A stretch of 64,000 bases of DNA from JAAELZ01 sp965237485 (GTDB lineage: Bacteria; Pseudomonadota; Gammaproteobacteria; Arenicellales; Poriferihabitantaceae). The stretch spans positions 124,001 through 188,000 of the forward strand of contig CBDEFQ010000010.1 in assembly GCA_965237485.1 (NCBI GenBank). Direction: 5' to 3'. The notes beneath the pieces were generated by a model. The model did no database searches. It was not told the origin of the DNA and saw only the letters and a program-made list of their open reading frames with translations. The position numbers and the translations under genes are program-made. This document shows positions 25,465 to 33,840 of the stretch, piece after piece. Position 1 is the stretch's first letter; each line of letters starts with the position of its first letter.

Positions 25465-26073
25465 GTGCTTGATTTGCTTAATGCAGGAGGTTGGTTAATA
25501 TGGCCGATCTTAATTTGCTCGATTGCAGCATTTGCGATCATCATTGACAAATTTCTGAATTTACAGCGTTCTCGAGTCATGCCAAACGGCTTATACCAGA
25601 AAGTTGAGAGCCTGATTCAACAACAAAAAATCAGCAAGGCCCACCTTAATACGCTCGCCGCGCAATCACCGCTTGGAAGCTTATTTTCGGTTACGCTGCA
25701 AAATGCACACATGGGGACAAACGAACTAAAAGCGGTTATCGAAGACAGTGGCCGCCACCATGTGCATGATATGGAGCGCTACCTCAATACTCTTGGTTCT
25801 ATCGCAGCGATTACGCCATTGTTGGGCTTGCTAGGCACTGTTGTGGGCATGATAAAAGTGTTTACCGCTATTACTACGGTGGGAGTAGGTGACCCACAAG
25901 TGTTGTCTGCTGGTATATCGCAGGCACTCATTACCACAGCGGCAGGGCTAAGCGTTGCGATCCCGGCACTATTATTTTACCGCCACTTTAAAAGCCGCAT
26001 TCAAACATTGGCTGTTGAGATGGAGCGCGAAGTATTGAAGTTGCTTTCCGCTTTGGGTAAGAGTGCTCAATAA
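25465..26073 (+). CDS. exbB: ExbB/TolQ-family proton channel subunit
   Basis: This MotA/TolQ/ExbB-family inner-membrane protein (202 residues) has three membrane segments: about 10-27, about 108-130 (PLLGLLGTVVGMIKVF) and about 150-172. With its partner it uses proton flow to energise TonB-type or Tol-type systems. It is 13 bp upstream of exbD. No tonB or receptor lies nearby, so the outer-membrane partner is not known. Confidence 0.92.
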   Translation: MLDLLNAGGWLIWPILICSIAAFAIIIDKFLNLQRSRVMPNGLYQKVESLIQQQKISKAHLNTLAAQSPLGSLFSVTLQNAHMGTNELKAVIEDSGRHHVHDMERYLNTLGSIAAITPLLGLLGTVVGMIKVFTAITTVGVGDPQVLSAGISQALITTAAGLSVAIPALLFYRHFKSRIQTLAVEMEREVLKLLSALGKSAQ

Positions 26074-26086
26074 CTAGGCTAGTTCG

Positions 26087-26539
26087 ATGAATTTTAGCTC
26101 TGGGGAAGAAGAAGAACTAAACGTTAATTTAGCACCGCTGATCGATGTGGTGTTTTTATTACTGATCTTCTTTATGGTGACGACCACATTTAACCGCACC
26201 GCGGCGATTGATATCACCTTGCCCGAAGCCGATGCTACAGCGAATCAAGCTGAGCAGGTACGAGTGTTTGTGAATGTAAACGCTCTGGGAGAAATAGCGA
26301 TCCAGCCCGAGGGCAACTATCCTACACGGTTGATTGAAGATGCAGATGTTAAGCGTCTGGCGGTAGAAATTTTACAAACCATTGAACAATCTCAAAGAGG
26401 CAAGAAACCTTCTGAACCCACCATCGTAATTCAAGCCGATAAGGACGCCCAGCACGGCAAGGTGATTGAACTGATGGAGGCGATCGGCTTAGCAGGTTTA
26501 AATAAGATAGAGTTTGCGGTAAAACCGATTAAGCGTTAA
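26087..26539 (+). CDS. exbD: ExbD/TolR-family energy-transduction protein
   Basis: The 150-residue protein has one membrane segment carrying the essential Asp (NLAPLIDVVFLLLIFFMV, D20) and a periplasmic domain ending VIELMEAIGLAGLNKIEFAVKP, typical of ExbD. It forms the channel rotor with the upstream ExbB. Its 3' end overlaps the convergent PqqD-like gene by 11 bp. An lpxK or msbA neighbour, usual in some gammaproteobacteria, is absent. Confidence 0.92.
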   Translation: MNFSSGEEEELNVNLAPLIDVVFLLLIFFMVTTTFNRTAAIDITLPEADATANQAEQVRVFVNVNALGEIAIQPEGNYPTRLIEDADVKRLAVEILQTIEQSQRGKKPSEPTIVIQADKDAQHGKVIELMEAIGLAGLNKIEFAVKPIKR

Positions 26540-26927
26540 TTTCAATCACGCCTTCTTCAAGCAAGCTGTCTAGGGTGCGTTGAATATCCTTTTCTATGTC
26601 AGGCACGTCAGGGTATTCCTCAATAAGTGCGCCAATAATATCACCGACGGTTAGCTCACCTTCGCATAAGCTCCAGATCAAAACGGCGGTGTCATTCATT
26701 TTTACGTAGCTATTAGACTTTCCCAACCGCAAAATCCAACAACATGGTATTTTGTCAAGCGAGTAGCCTTCTGTTTGGCGCGGGGTAAGCGCTAAATCAA
26801 ACGTTTGATGTAAATCGTTTAGGTCGAGCATGATTTTGGATTCACCATCTATACGGCAGGGTTCGGATTTTGGTTTACACACATCATGGTATAGCATGTT
26901 GACGCTAGGCTCCAGAGCCAGCATCAC
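26529..26927 (-). CDS. PqqD-family (RiPP recognition element) protein, orphan
   Basis: The C-terminal 95 residues form a PqqD/RRE winged helix, with LDKIPCCWILRLGKSNSYVKMNDTAVLIWSLCEGELTVGDIIGAL in order and a tail LEEGVIEI. Such domains bind leader peptides for ribosomal-peptide modification or act as peptide chaperones. No radical-SAM maturase, precursor peptide or other biosynthetic gene is near, so its partner is unknown. The true start may be the internal ATG at about 26831 (MLDLNDLHQTF). Divergent from the next gene with a 15-bp gap. Confidence 0.7.
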   Translation of the reverse strand: MMLALEPSVNMLYHDVCKPKSEPCRIDGESKIMLDLNDLHQTFDLALTPRQTEGYSLDKIPCCWILRLGKSNSYVKMNDTAVLIWSLCEGELTVGDIIGALIEEYPDVPDIEKDIQRTLDSLLEEGVIEINA

Positions 26928-26942
26928 CTACACTACAACGCT

Positions 26943-27449
26943 ATGCTTTATTTAGCCCTTTTTGTCACCGCTATTGTGCTTGCGACTCTAGCAAAACGTC
27001 GGCCGGGTAGGGCGCAACAAGGGGGGCCAATAACTTCTCTAGCACAAGATGATGACACTAACAGTTTTAGAGTTGGGGCGTACAACATCCACCGCGCTAA
27101 AGGCGCAGATGGACGCAAGGACCTAAATCGTATCAGCGAAGTATTGACTGGCTGTGATCTCGCTGGCTTGTCAGAACTAGAGGGCCATAATCCCATACTG
27201 CGTCGTACCCAACTGGAGAGTTTGGCTGAAAAACTAAGCTTGTTAGGCGTTTTTGCATGCGCCCAAATGCGCTGGGGGTTTGCTAACCGAGGCAACGGCG
27301 CTTTAAGTCGATTCCCAATTAATCATTGGTCAGTGCAACCATTGCAAGATTCCGTCGGCAAACACCCGCGTAGTTTGTTGCAAATGGAAATCGTAATTGA
27401 TGACCAAGCCGTTGCATTTTTCGTGACTCACTTAGCCAGACGCGTTGAC
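26943..27449 (+). pseudogene. Endonuclease/exonuclease/phosphatase-family protein, 5' part
   Basis: An N-terminal membrane segment or signal (residues 1-17) is followed by the start of an EEP-family domain: RVGAYNIHRAKGADGRKDLNRI and LSELEGHN with its metal-binding Glu. The frame is broken after residue 169 (ARRVD) by IS3-D. The remainder is at 28717-29001, and removing the IS plus one GAC restores an uninterrupted frame of about 263 residues. Members cleave nucleic acids or phosphoesters. The substrate here is unknown. Confidence 0.82.
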
Positions 27450-27501
27450 AGAAGTGGACCCGCTTTTTAGGACAGATGGCTTAGGAGTTATTTTCAGCTG
27501 A

Positions 27502-28326
27502 TTAAGCAGCCAATTTCAGGCCGCGACATGGATCATACATCATGCCAGGGACCATGCCCAATGTTTGATGTTTACGCTCTTGGTTGTAATAGTTTATCCA
27601 GGAGCCAATGCCGTCTTTTGCCTCTTTCATCGATTGGTAGGCTTGCAAATAGACTTCCTCATATTTCACGCTGCGCCATAAGCGCTCAACAAATACATTG
27701 TCACGCCAAGCACCTTTGCCATCCATGCTGATACGAATACCATTGTCTTTGAGTACACCGGTAAACGCCTCACTGGTAAATTGCGCACCTTGATCGCTGT
27801 TAAAGATATCAGGCTTGCCGTAGTAATGCAGTGCCTCTTCCAAAGCATCTACGCAGAATGCGCTATCCATGCTGTTGCTAAGCCGCCATGACAGCACTTT
27901 ACGAGAATACCAATCCATCACAACGGTAAGATAAGCAAAGCCCTTAGGCATCGGGATATAAGTTATATCGGTACACCAAGCTTGATTGGGTTGATTGATG
28001 GCCAACCCACCTAGCAGATAAGGATAAATCTTGTGCCCCGCCTTCTTCTTGCTGGTGTTAGGCCTAGGATAGATGGCTTTAATGCCCATCTTACGCATTA
28101 AGCGTCGCACATGTTTACGGTCAACTCGGTGGCCTACATCTTGCAACACATCACGAATGCGTCTACTGCCAAGAAAGGGCCGATTGAGGTGAATGCGATC
28201 AATCAGATGCATCAGTTCCAAGTCATCCTCATTAGCAGGTGAGGTTTTGTAATAAACATGGGAACGATGAATCTTCAACAATTTACACTGACGAACTAAC
28301 GATAGTTTATTGCTTTTATTAATCAT
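27502..28326 (-). CDS. IS3-D OrfB, transposase with integrase core
   Basis: This 274-residue IS3-family transposase has an HTH_21-like N-terminus followed by the rve core. Catalytic residues are in WCTDITYIP (first Asp), IFNSDQGAQFTSEAF (second Asp) and DNVFVERLWRSVKYEEVY (Glu). The C-terminal block YNQERKHQTLGMVPGMMY is typical. OrfA ends 20 bp upstream, so a fused product would require recoding in the gap. Free OrfB translation from the ATG is also possible. Confidence 0.92.
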   Translation of the reverse strand: MINKSNKLSLVRQCKLLKIHRSHVYYKTSPANEDDLELMHLIDRIHLNRPFLGSRRIRDVLQDVGHRVDRKHVRRLMRKMGIKAIYPRPNTSKKKAGHKIYPYLLGGLAINQPNQAWCTDITYIPMPKGFAYLTVVMDWYSRKVLSWRLSNSMDSAFCVDALEEALHYYGKPDIFNSDQGAQFTSEAFTGVLKDNGIRISMDGKGAWRDNVFVERLWRSVKYEEVYLQAYQSMKEAKDGIGSWINYYNQERKHQTLGMVPGMMYDPCRGLKLAA

Positions 28327-28346
28327 AGTTTTGCGCTCAGGTCTGT

Positions 28347-28628
28347 TTAACGACCGAGCGCTTTTGATAAAAAATCGTTTCCCATGGTGATTTCACCGAT
28401 CTTTGCCTGTAATGATTTAATCTCTGATTCTCGGTTTGGAGATAAGCCTGTGCCTGATGCAAAGACTTCAGCTGAGCTATCGAGCAATTGTTTCTTCCAC
28501 TTGACGATAAGATTTGCATTGATGTCATAACGACTAGCAAGATTGCTTAATGTTTCATCACCTTTGATTGCTGCAAGAGCAACTTTGGCTTTGAATGGTG
28601 GGGCATGGTTTCTACGCTTTTTACTCAT
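28347..28628 (-). CDS. IS3-D OrfA, helix-turn-helix subunit
   Basis: This 93-residue OrfA is identical in layout to those at 214 and 1028. A single change, E to G in the EITMENDFL stretch, distinguishes this copy. It recognises IS ends via its helix-turn-helix. Confidence 0.88.
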   Translation of the reverse strand: MSKKRRNHAPPFKAKVALAAIKGDETLSNLASRYDINANLIVKWKKQLLDSSAEVFASGTGLSPNRESEIKSLQAKIGEITMGNDFLSKALGR

Positions 28629-28716
28629 TTTCTGTTCCTCGTTTTGAACAATTATAAAACAGAAAATAACTCCTTATTTTGGCCTTCAACCTGTCCTAAT
28701 CATGGGGTCCACTTCA

Positions 28717-29001
28717 GACCAAGAAGTTCAATTGGAAACAGTACTTCAAAAATTTGGCGAATATGACAAAGCCATATTGGTAGGCGACTTAAACGTCAAT
28801 GGGGATTTCCCGATATTGCAAAAAGCGCTGCAAGATGAATTGGCCACTGACGCCCACGCGGGCTTGAGCTTATCTCAAGCGGAGGCAGCAAAAAAAATAG
28901 ATTGGATTTTAGTGCGTGGATTGAGTGTGCTTGACGCTGGTATTGCTAATTCTCCAGCATCTGACCACCCCTTTTACTGGGCGAAAATAGCACTCGATTA
29001 G
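28717..29001 (+). pseudogene. Endonuclease/exonuclease/phosphatase-family protein, 3' part
   Basis: This frame continues the gene interrupted at 27449 and begins with the duplicated GAC codon. It holds the second half of the EEP fold: AILVGDLNVNGD (metal-binding Asp and Asn) and the terminal ASDHPFYW with the catalytic Asp-His pair. All expected catalytic motifs exist between the two halves, so the gene was probably functional until IS3-D inserted. Confidence 0.83.
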
Positions 29002-29018
29002 AGCGTTGATAGAGTAAA

Positions 29019-29249
29019 TTACTCTTCTTCGTCTTTAGCTTCACCAACGACATTCTCTGCCGCCAAGCCTCTATCTCGTTCGATCAACTCGAACTCGACA
29101 CGTTGACCTTCGTAAAGTGTACGAAAGCCTTCACCTTGTATTTCTCGATAGTGCACAAATACATCTTTTTCACCATCAGCATATTCGATAAAGCCGAAGC
29201 CTTTTCGATGGTCGAACCATTTAACGGTTCCATTTAAGCGCTCAGACAT
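29019..29249 (-). CDS. cspD: Cold-shock-domain protein, CspD-like
   Basis: This 76-residue single-strand nucleic-acid binder has both RNA-binding motifs, KGFGFIEY (RNP1) and DVFVHYREI (RNP2), and starts NGTVKWFDHRKGFGF. The acidic tail EAKDEEE and the replaced aromatic positions resemble CspD-type or other extended Csp proteins. It is a monocistronic gene, convergent with the EEP fragment. Confidence 0.88.
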   Translation of the reverse strand: MSERLNGTVKWFDHRKGFGFIEYADGEKDVFVHYREIQGEGFRTLYEGQRVEFELIERDRGLAAENVVGEAKDEEE

Positions 29250-29388
29250 CGCCGCTCCTCCAACTGAATAAAGAACATTAATTTTTGTTGTCTATACATT
29301 CTAGCTATTTTTGCAAAAAAAAGATAGCCATCTCGTTTCAAGGCCGCATATTCACTATACTGCAATCGCGTAATAACGCCTGAAAAAT

Positions 29389-30768
29389 CTAAAAAGGTAA
29401 AGTCAAATTAGCGTCTATCTTACTCATTTCACGACGAAATTGATTTTGAATCTGCTCTAACAAGGGCTGATTATCAGCCTCAAACCGCATGATTAACATC
29501 GGCGTGGTGTTAGAGGCTCGGACCAAACCAAAACCCCCATTAAAGTCTACTCTTACTCCATCAATGGTGTGCACCACACCATTTTCGAACTGCGCCCCAG
29601 CCTGTAGGGCTTCAATAAATTTGTAGTGCTCGCCTTCTTCAAAATCGAGACGAAGCTCTGGGGCATTAATGGTATCGGGCAACGAAGCGAAAACCTCACT
29701 GGGGGTTTGCTCAAGTTTGGAGAGTAGCTCACACAAACGGGCACCTGCGTAGATTCCATCGTCAAAACCATACCAACGTTCATTAAAAAACAAATGGCCG
29801 CTCATCTCACCCGCGAGTGCAGCGCCGGTTTCCTTAAGTTTAGATTTAATGAATGAATGGCCCGTTTTCCACATCAGCGGCTCACCGCCCGCTTGTTCAA
29901 TAGCGGCAGGTAACGTACGCGAGCATTTAACATCGTAAATAATTTGTGCTCCTGGGTTTCGCGTTAGTACATCACGTGCAAACAATATCATCTGGCGGTC
30001 TGGCCAAATAATGTTCCCGTCGGGCGTCACCACACCCAGCCGATCGCCATCGCCATCAAAAGCCATTCCGAACTCAGCGCCTGTTTCTTGAACAGCTTCG
30101 ACTAGGTCTTCTAGGTTCTCGGCTTGACTGGGGTCGGGGTGGTGATTGGGGAAATTTCCATCGACCTCGCAAAACAGCTCTGTTACGTCGCAGCCTAAAT
30201 CTTTGTAAACTTTTGGGGCAATTGCACCGGCCACACCGTTGCCGCTATCAATAACAATCTTCATCGGGCGATCAAGGCTTAAATCGGAAGTGATGCGTTC
30301 GCAGTATCGATCTAACATTAGCTGCGAAGTTAAATTCCCGCGTTGCTCAGCGGTTTTCAAATCGCCGCTAATAATTCTATTTTTTAGCGTTTGAATCGCT
30401 TCACCTGACAATGTGACCCCATCGATCATCATCTTTAAACCGTTATACTCAGGTGGATTATGGCTACCGGTCACCTCTACACCGCTACCTGTTTCTAGCT
30501 CGTAGGTGGCGTAGTACAAAACTGGCGTCGGCACCTGACCGATATCGATGACATCAATGCCACTATCTAACATGCCCTGCGCTAAAGCCTCGCTCAATTT
30601 GGGGCCACTTAAGCGGCCATCGCGACCCACCACCATGGTGCTCATGCCGGCTTCCTGCGCTGTAGTACCAAGTGCTTGCCCAATTAAGCGCACCGTCTCA
30701 ACGGTGAGCGACTTATCCACCACACCGCGGATATCGTAAGCTTTAAATATTTCGTGAGATAATTGCAT
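29389..30768 (-). CDS. algC: Phosphomannomutase/phosphoglucomutase
   Basis: This alpha-D-phosphohexomutase of 459 residues interconverts hexose 1- and 6-phosphates for cell-surface polysaccharide precursors. The four domains show VGRDGRLSGPKL, the active-site TGSHNPPEYNG (phosphoserine Ser102), the metal loop DGDGDRLG near 238, GEMSGHLFF near 318 and the phosphate-binding RASNTTPML near 420. The dual-specificity AlgC-type name is by similarity. No other nucleotide-sugar gene is adjacent. Confidence 0.92.
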   Translation of the reverse strand: MQLSHEIFKAYDIRGVVDKSLTVETVRLIGQALGTTAQEAGMSTMVVGRDGRLSGPKLSEALAQGMLDSGIDVIDIGQVPTPVLYYATYELETGSGVEVTGSHNPPEYNGLKMMIDGVTLSGEAIQTLKNRIISGDLKTAEQRGNLTSQLMLDRYCERITSDLSLDRPMKIVIDSGNGVAGAIAPKVYKDLGCDVTELFCEVDGNFPNHHPDPSQAENLEDLVEAVQETGAEFGMAFDGDGDRLGVVTPDGNIIWPDRQMILFARDVLTRNPGAQIIYDVKCSRTLPAAIEQAGGEPLMWKTGHSFIKSKLKETGAALAGEMSGHLFFNERWYGFDDGIYAGARLCELLSKLEQTPSEVFASLPDTINAPELRLDFEEGEHYKFIEALQAGAQFENGVVHTIDGVRVDFNGGFGLVRASNTTPMLIMRFEADNQPLLEQIQNQFRREMSKIDANLTLPF

Positions 30769-30801
30769 CAGTAAGAATACTATATGATGGTAAATATATG
30801 A

Positions 30802-31362
30802 TTACTCAGAACGCTCAACATAAAGACCAGTTTCGGTATTTATTTTTACCTTCTCACCTTCATTTACAAAAGTAGGGACAGTGACTTTTAGGCCGGTTTC
30901 CAAGGTGGCTGGCTTGCCACTACTAGACGCAGTTTGCCCTTTTATAGCCGCTTCGGTTTCATGCACTGTCAAGATCACATTTGAAGGTAAATCAACCCCA
31001 ATAGGCATTTCGTTATTGAAGTTTACTTGCACCTCAGTATTTGGCAGCAAATACAATGTTTGGTCGCCCAGATCATCGCCGATGATCGTTGTTTGCTCAA
31101 AAGACTCTAAATCCATAAAAATATAGTCTTCGCCTTCGGCATATAAAAACTGCATTTGCCGCGGTTCAACGTGGGCTTTTTCGATTTTATCAACTGAGCG
31201 AAAGCGTTCATTAAGCTTAGTTCCTTCAAGAGATTTCATCTCCATTTGTACAAATGCACCACCTTTTCCCGGTTTCACATGACTTTTCTTTAGAATACGC
31301 CACAACTTGCCCTTATATTCTATGAGTGACCCAATCCGAACTTCCATTGCAGATACTTTCAT
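30802..31362 (-). CDS. efp: Translation elongation factor P
   Basis: EF-P rescues ribosomes stalled at consecutive prolines. The 186 residues form the usual three beta-barrel domains. The modification loop reads HVKPGKGGAF with Lys33, the beta-lysylation type rather than the rhamnosylated Arg type, so an EpmA/EpmB pair should exist elsewhere. The C-terminus INTETGLYVERSE matches the family. It is divergent from uvrC with 79 bp between starts. Confidence 0.95.
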   Translation of the reverse strand: MKVSAMEVRIGSLIEYKGKLWRILKKSHVKPGKGGAFVQMEMKSLEGTKLNERFRSVDKIEKAHVEPRQMQFLYAEGEDYIFMDLESFEQTTIIGDDLGDQTLYLLPNTEVQVNFNNEMPIGVDLPSNVILTVHETEAAIKGQTASSSGKPATLETGLKVTVPTFVNEGEKVKINTETGLYVERSE

Positions 31363-31441
31363 TTCTCAGCGCCGTAAAATTAAAGGGCGCATTCTAGTGA
31401 CTCACACATCAATCAGCAACCTCTGAACTTCTTGCTCAATT

Positions 31442-33289
31442 TTGTCAAATAAAGCCGACATACACTTGCTTACCCCTTCTAGTTTCGACGTGGAAGAAGC
31501 ACTGTCGGGCATGAGCACGCGACCGGGGGTTTATATGTATCGCGACGAAGCTGGGAATGTCCTGTACGTAGGTAAGGCCAAACAACTGAAGAAAAGAGTA
31601 AGCAGTTATTTCCGTAAATCGGGCTTGGCGACGCGCACTATGCTATTGGTCAGCAAGATAGCATCCATCGAAACGCACCAAACACATACTGAAGTAGAAG
31701 CCTTATTGCTTGAAAATAATTTGATCAAGCAGTATAAACCACACTATAACGTGTTGCTTAAGGACGATAAATCTTACCCCTATTTACGCTTGCATACGCA
31801 AACCAGCGCACCTTGGCTAAGCCACTATCGTGGCAGCCGCAAACGCAGTGGCCGCTTTTTTGGGCCTTTTCCAAACGCTGGCTCCTTGAGAGATACATTA
31901 GGTTATATAGAGCAAATTTTTAAATTGCGCCAGTGTAGCGAAAGTATATTCAAAAACCGCTCTCGCCCTTGCTTGCAATATCAAATCAAGCGTTGCAGCG
32001 CGCCTTGCGTTGATAGAATTTCTAAAGAAGATTACGCTGAAGATGTGCGCCAAGCCGTGGCATTTTTAGAAGGCAAGGATTCCCGCCTCGCGACGGAGTT
32101 GGGTGAGCAAATGCAAATGGCTTCTGACAACTTGCAGTTTGAAAAGGCCGCTGCACTGCGTGACCGCGTCGCCGCTTTAAAACGCTTGCAAGCAAAACAG
32201 TACGTCAGTGGCGCGAAGGGTGATGCGGATATTATTGCCCTTAAACAAGCAAGTGGATTAGCCTGCTTATATGTTGAACACGTTCACAATGGTCGCAATT
32301 TGGGTGGGCGTTATCACTTTCAGAAAAACCGATTGGGTCTAACGGATACTGAATTAATGAGTGCATTTTTACCGCAATATTATCTGGATAAAACACTCCC
32401 CAAAGAAATACTAATTAGCATAGCAATAAAAGACAGCGATCTCATTCAAGATAGCTTGCTACAAAATAATACTGGGCAATCAGCGGGTAAAGTAGAGTTT
32501 AAAAGCCAATGCCGAGGGCATCGAAAACGCTGGCAACAACAAGCGATGCTTAACGTGGAGCACCACCTAAACCAACACTTGAGCCGTAATAGCACCCTAA
32601 ATAGCCAATATCAAGATTTAGCAAAAGTATTAAAGATTGACGCTGTGCCAAAACGCATGGAATGTTTTGATATCAGCCATACTAGCGGCGAGCGCACCGT
32701 AGGCTCGTGTGTTGTGTTTGGCGAAAATGGCGCGCTTAAACAAGATTATAGAAGATTCAATATCGAAGGAATCGAACCGGGTGATGACTATGCGGCAATG
32801 CGACAAGTGCTGGGCCGCCGATATGGAAGGCTGATAAAAGAAGAAGCTGCACTGCCTGATTTAGTCATTGTGGATGGCGGTAAAGGCCAGATGGCCATCG
32901 CTGTTGAAATGGTGGCCAAGCTAGGCATCAGCGAAGTGCCTTTGCTGGGGGTATCGAAAGGGCCAGAGAGGATAGCCGGCGAGGAGACATTGCATTTTAA
33001 GGGACGAGAATTTGACCTCGGTAGACGTTCACCAGCTCTGCATCTAATACAACAGATCCGCGACGAAGCCCATCGCTTTGCGATCACTGGGCACCGGGCA
33101 AGACGTGCTAAAAAAATGGTTAGCTCCCCTCTGCAGGGTATTACAGGAGTGGGTGCCAAAAGACGCCAAGCCTTACTTAAGCATTTTGGCGGCATTCAAG
33201 AAGTTAAAAGTGCGGGTATTGAAGACTTACAAAAGGCACCGGGCATTAGCCCCAAACTTGCCGCGAAAATTTATGACTTGTTTCACTAA
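31442..33289 (+). CDS. uvrC: Excinuclease ABC subunit C
   Basis: UvrC makes both incisions in nucleotide excision repair. The 615-residue protein starts with TTG at 31442 (the next in-frame ATG, near 31511, would remove 23 residues). The GIY-YIG nuclease domain begins PGVYMYRDEAGNVLYVGKAK. The UVR motif lies near residues 205-240, the RNase-H-like C-terminal nuclease in FDISHTSGERTVGSCVVF near 405, and tandem HhH motifs at 560-610. It is normally followed by pgsA. Here a nested IS pair intervenes. Confidence 0.95.
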   Translation: MSNKADIHLLTPSSFDVEEALSGMSTRPGVYMYRDEAGNVLYVGKAKQLKKRVSSYFRKSGLATRTMLLVSKIASIETHQTHTEVEALLLENNLIKQYKPHYNVLLKDDKSYPYLRLHTQTSAPWLSHYRGSRKRSGRFFGPFPNAGSLRDTLGYIEQIFKLRQCSESIFKNRSRPCLQYQIKRCSAPCVDRISKEDYAEDVRQAVAFLEGKDSRLATELGEQMQMASDNLQFEKAAALRDRVAALKRLQAKQYVSGAKGDADIIALKQASGLACLYVEHVHNGRNLGGRYHFQKNRLGLTDTELMSAFLPQYYLDKTLPKEILISIAIKDSDLIQDSLLQNNTGQSAGKVEFKSQCRGHRKRWQQQAMLNVEHHLNQHLSRNSTLNSQYQDLAKVLKIDAVPKRMECFDISHTSGERTVGSCVVFGENGALKQDYRRFNIEGIEPGDDYAAMRQVLGRRYGRLIKEEAALPDLVIVDGGKGQMAIAVEMVAKLGISEVPLLGVSKGPERIAGEETLHFKGREFDLGRRSPALHLIQQIRDEAHRFAITGHRARRAKKMVSSPLQGITGVGAKRRQALLKHFGGIQEVKSAGIEDLQKAPGISPKLAAKIYDLFH

Positions 33290-33508
33290 TTCTTGATCGC
33301 GTTCTAGCGATTCGAGCGACGCAAAGCGTTATAATGGGCTTGTCTGCTGGTAATTTGAAGCTAGTTTTCTGGTGAGCGAGCTCAATAATTGTTCCATTGG
33401 GTGAAAAATAAGCTGGGGAATAGACCAAAGGCGCGCTTTCACAGTCGTAAAAATTATCATCCGACAGGCTCTTAATGGATTACGCAACATTGGGTATGGA
33501 CTTTTTGT

Positions 33509-33840
33509 CTAGCAAGTTGACTCATTGTCGTTCCACACGATATATCGATGATTAGCATTAGCCCATTCGTCGTCAATTTCAATCAGAATGGCACTGACTA
33601 ATCGTAACCAAGCCTCTCGGTTAGGAAAGACTCTGACCAAGCGGGTTCGCCGCTTAAGTTCTTGTTGAACCGTCCGTTCAATGCGGTTGGAGCTTCGCAT
33701 TTTCTTTTGGTGTCTATCTGGCAAGGCAAACACATTTAACCCTTCAGGCACATTGTTTTCTAGCCACTGCGCCAAGTGAGCATGCTTTTCTTGGTACTGG
33801 CTCACAAGGACTTTTAGATTAACCTGAGCAGCTGCCCTAT
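33509..33840 (-). pseudogene. IS256-B (B2) transposase, C-terminal part
   Basis: This fragment continues the transposase interrupted by IS256-A. It contains LVSQYQEKHAHLAQWLENN, SNRIERTVQQELKRRTR (region of the catalytic Glu) and the terminal NHRYIVWNDNESTC. It joins to 35244-36098 after removal of IS256-A and one copy of the 9-bp duplication. Confidence 0.85.

Larger units (their letters stand above)
27450..28716 (-). mobile_element. IS3-D copy 3, complete (1267 bp), inside an EEP-family gene
   Basis: The terminal repeats AGAAGTGGACCC (27450) and TGAAGTGGACCC (inverse, ending 28716) are flanked by the 3-bp duplication GAC at 27447-27449 and 28717-28719. Both orfs are open. This is the reference copy for the two nested copies at 1-1397. 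Its clean TSD and intact genes suggest a recent insertion. Confidence 0.94.
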
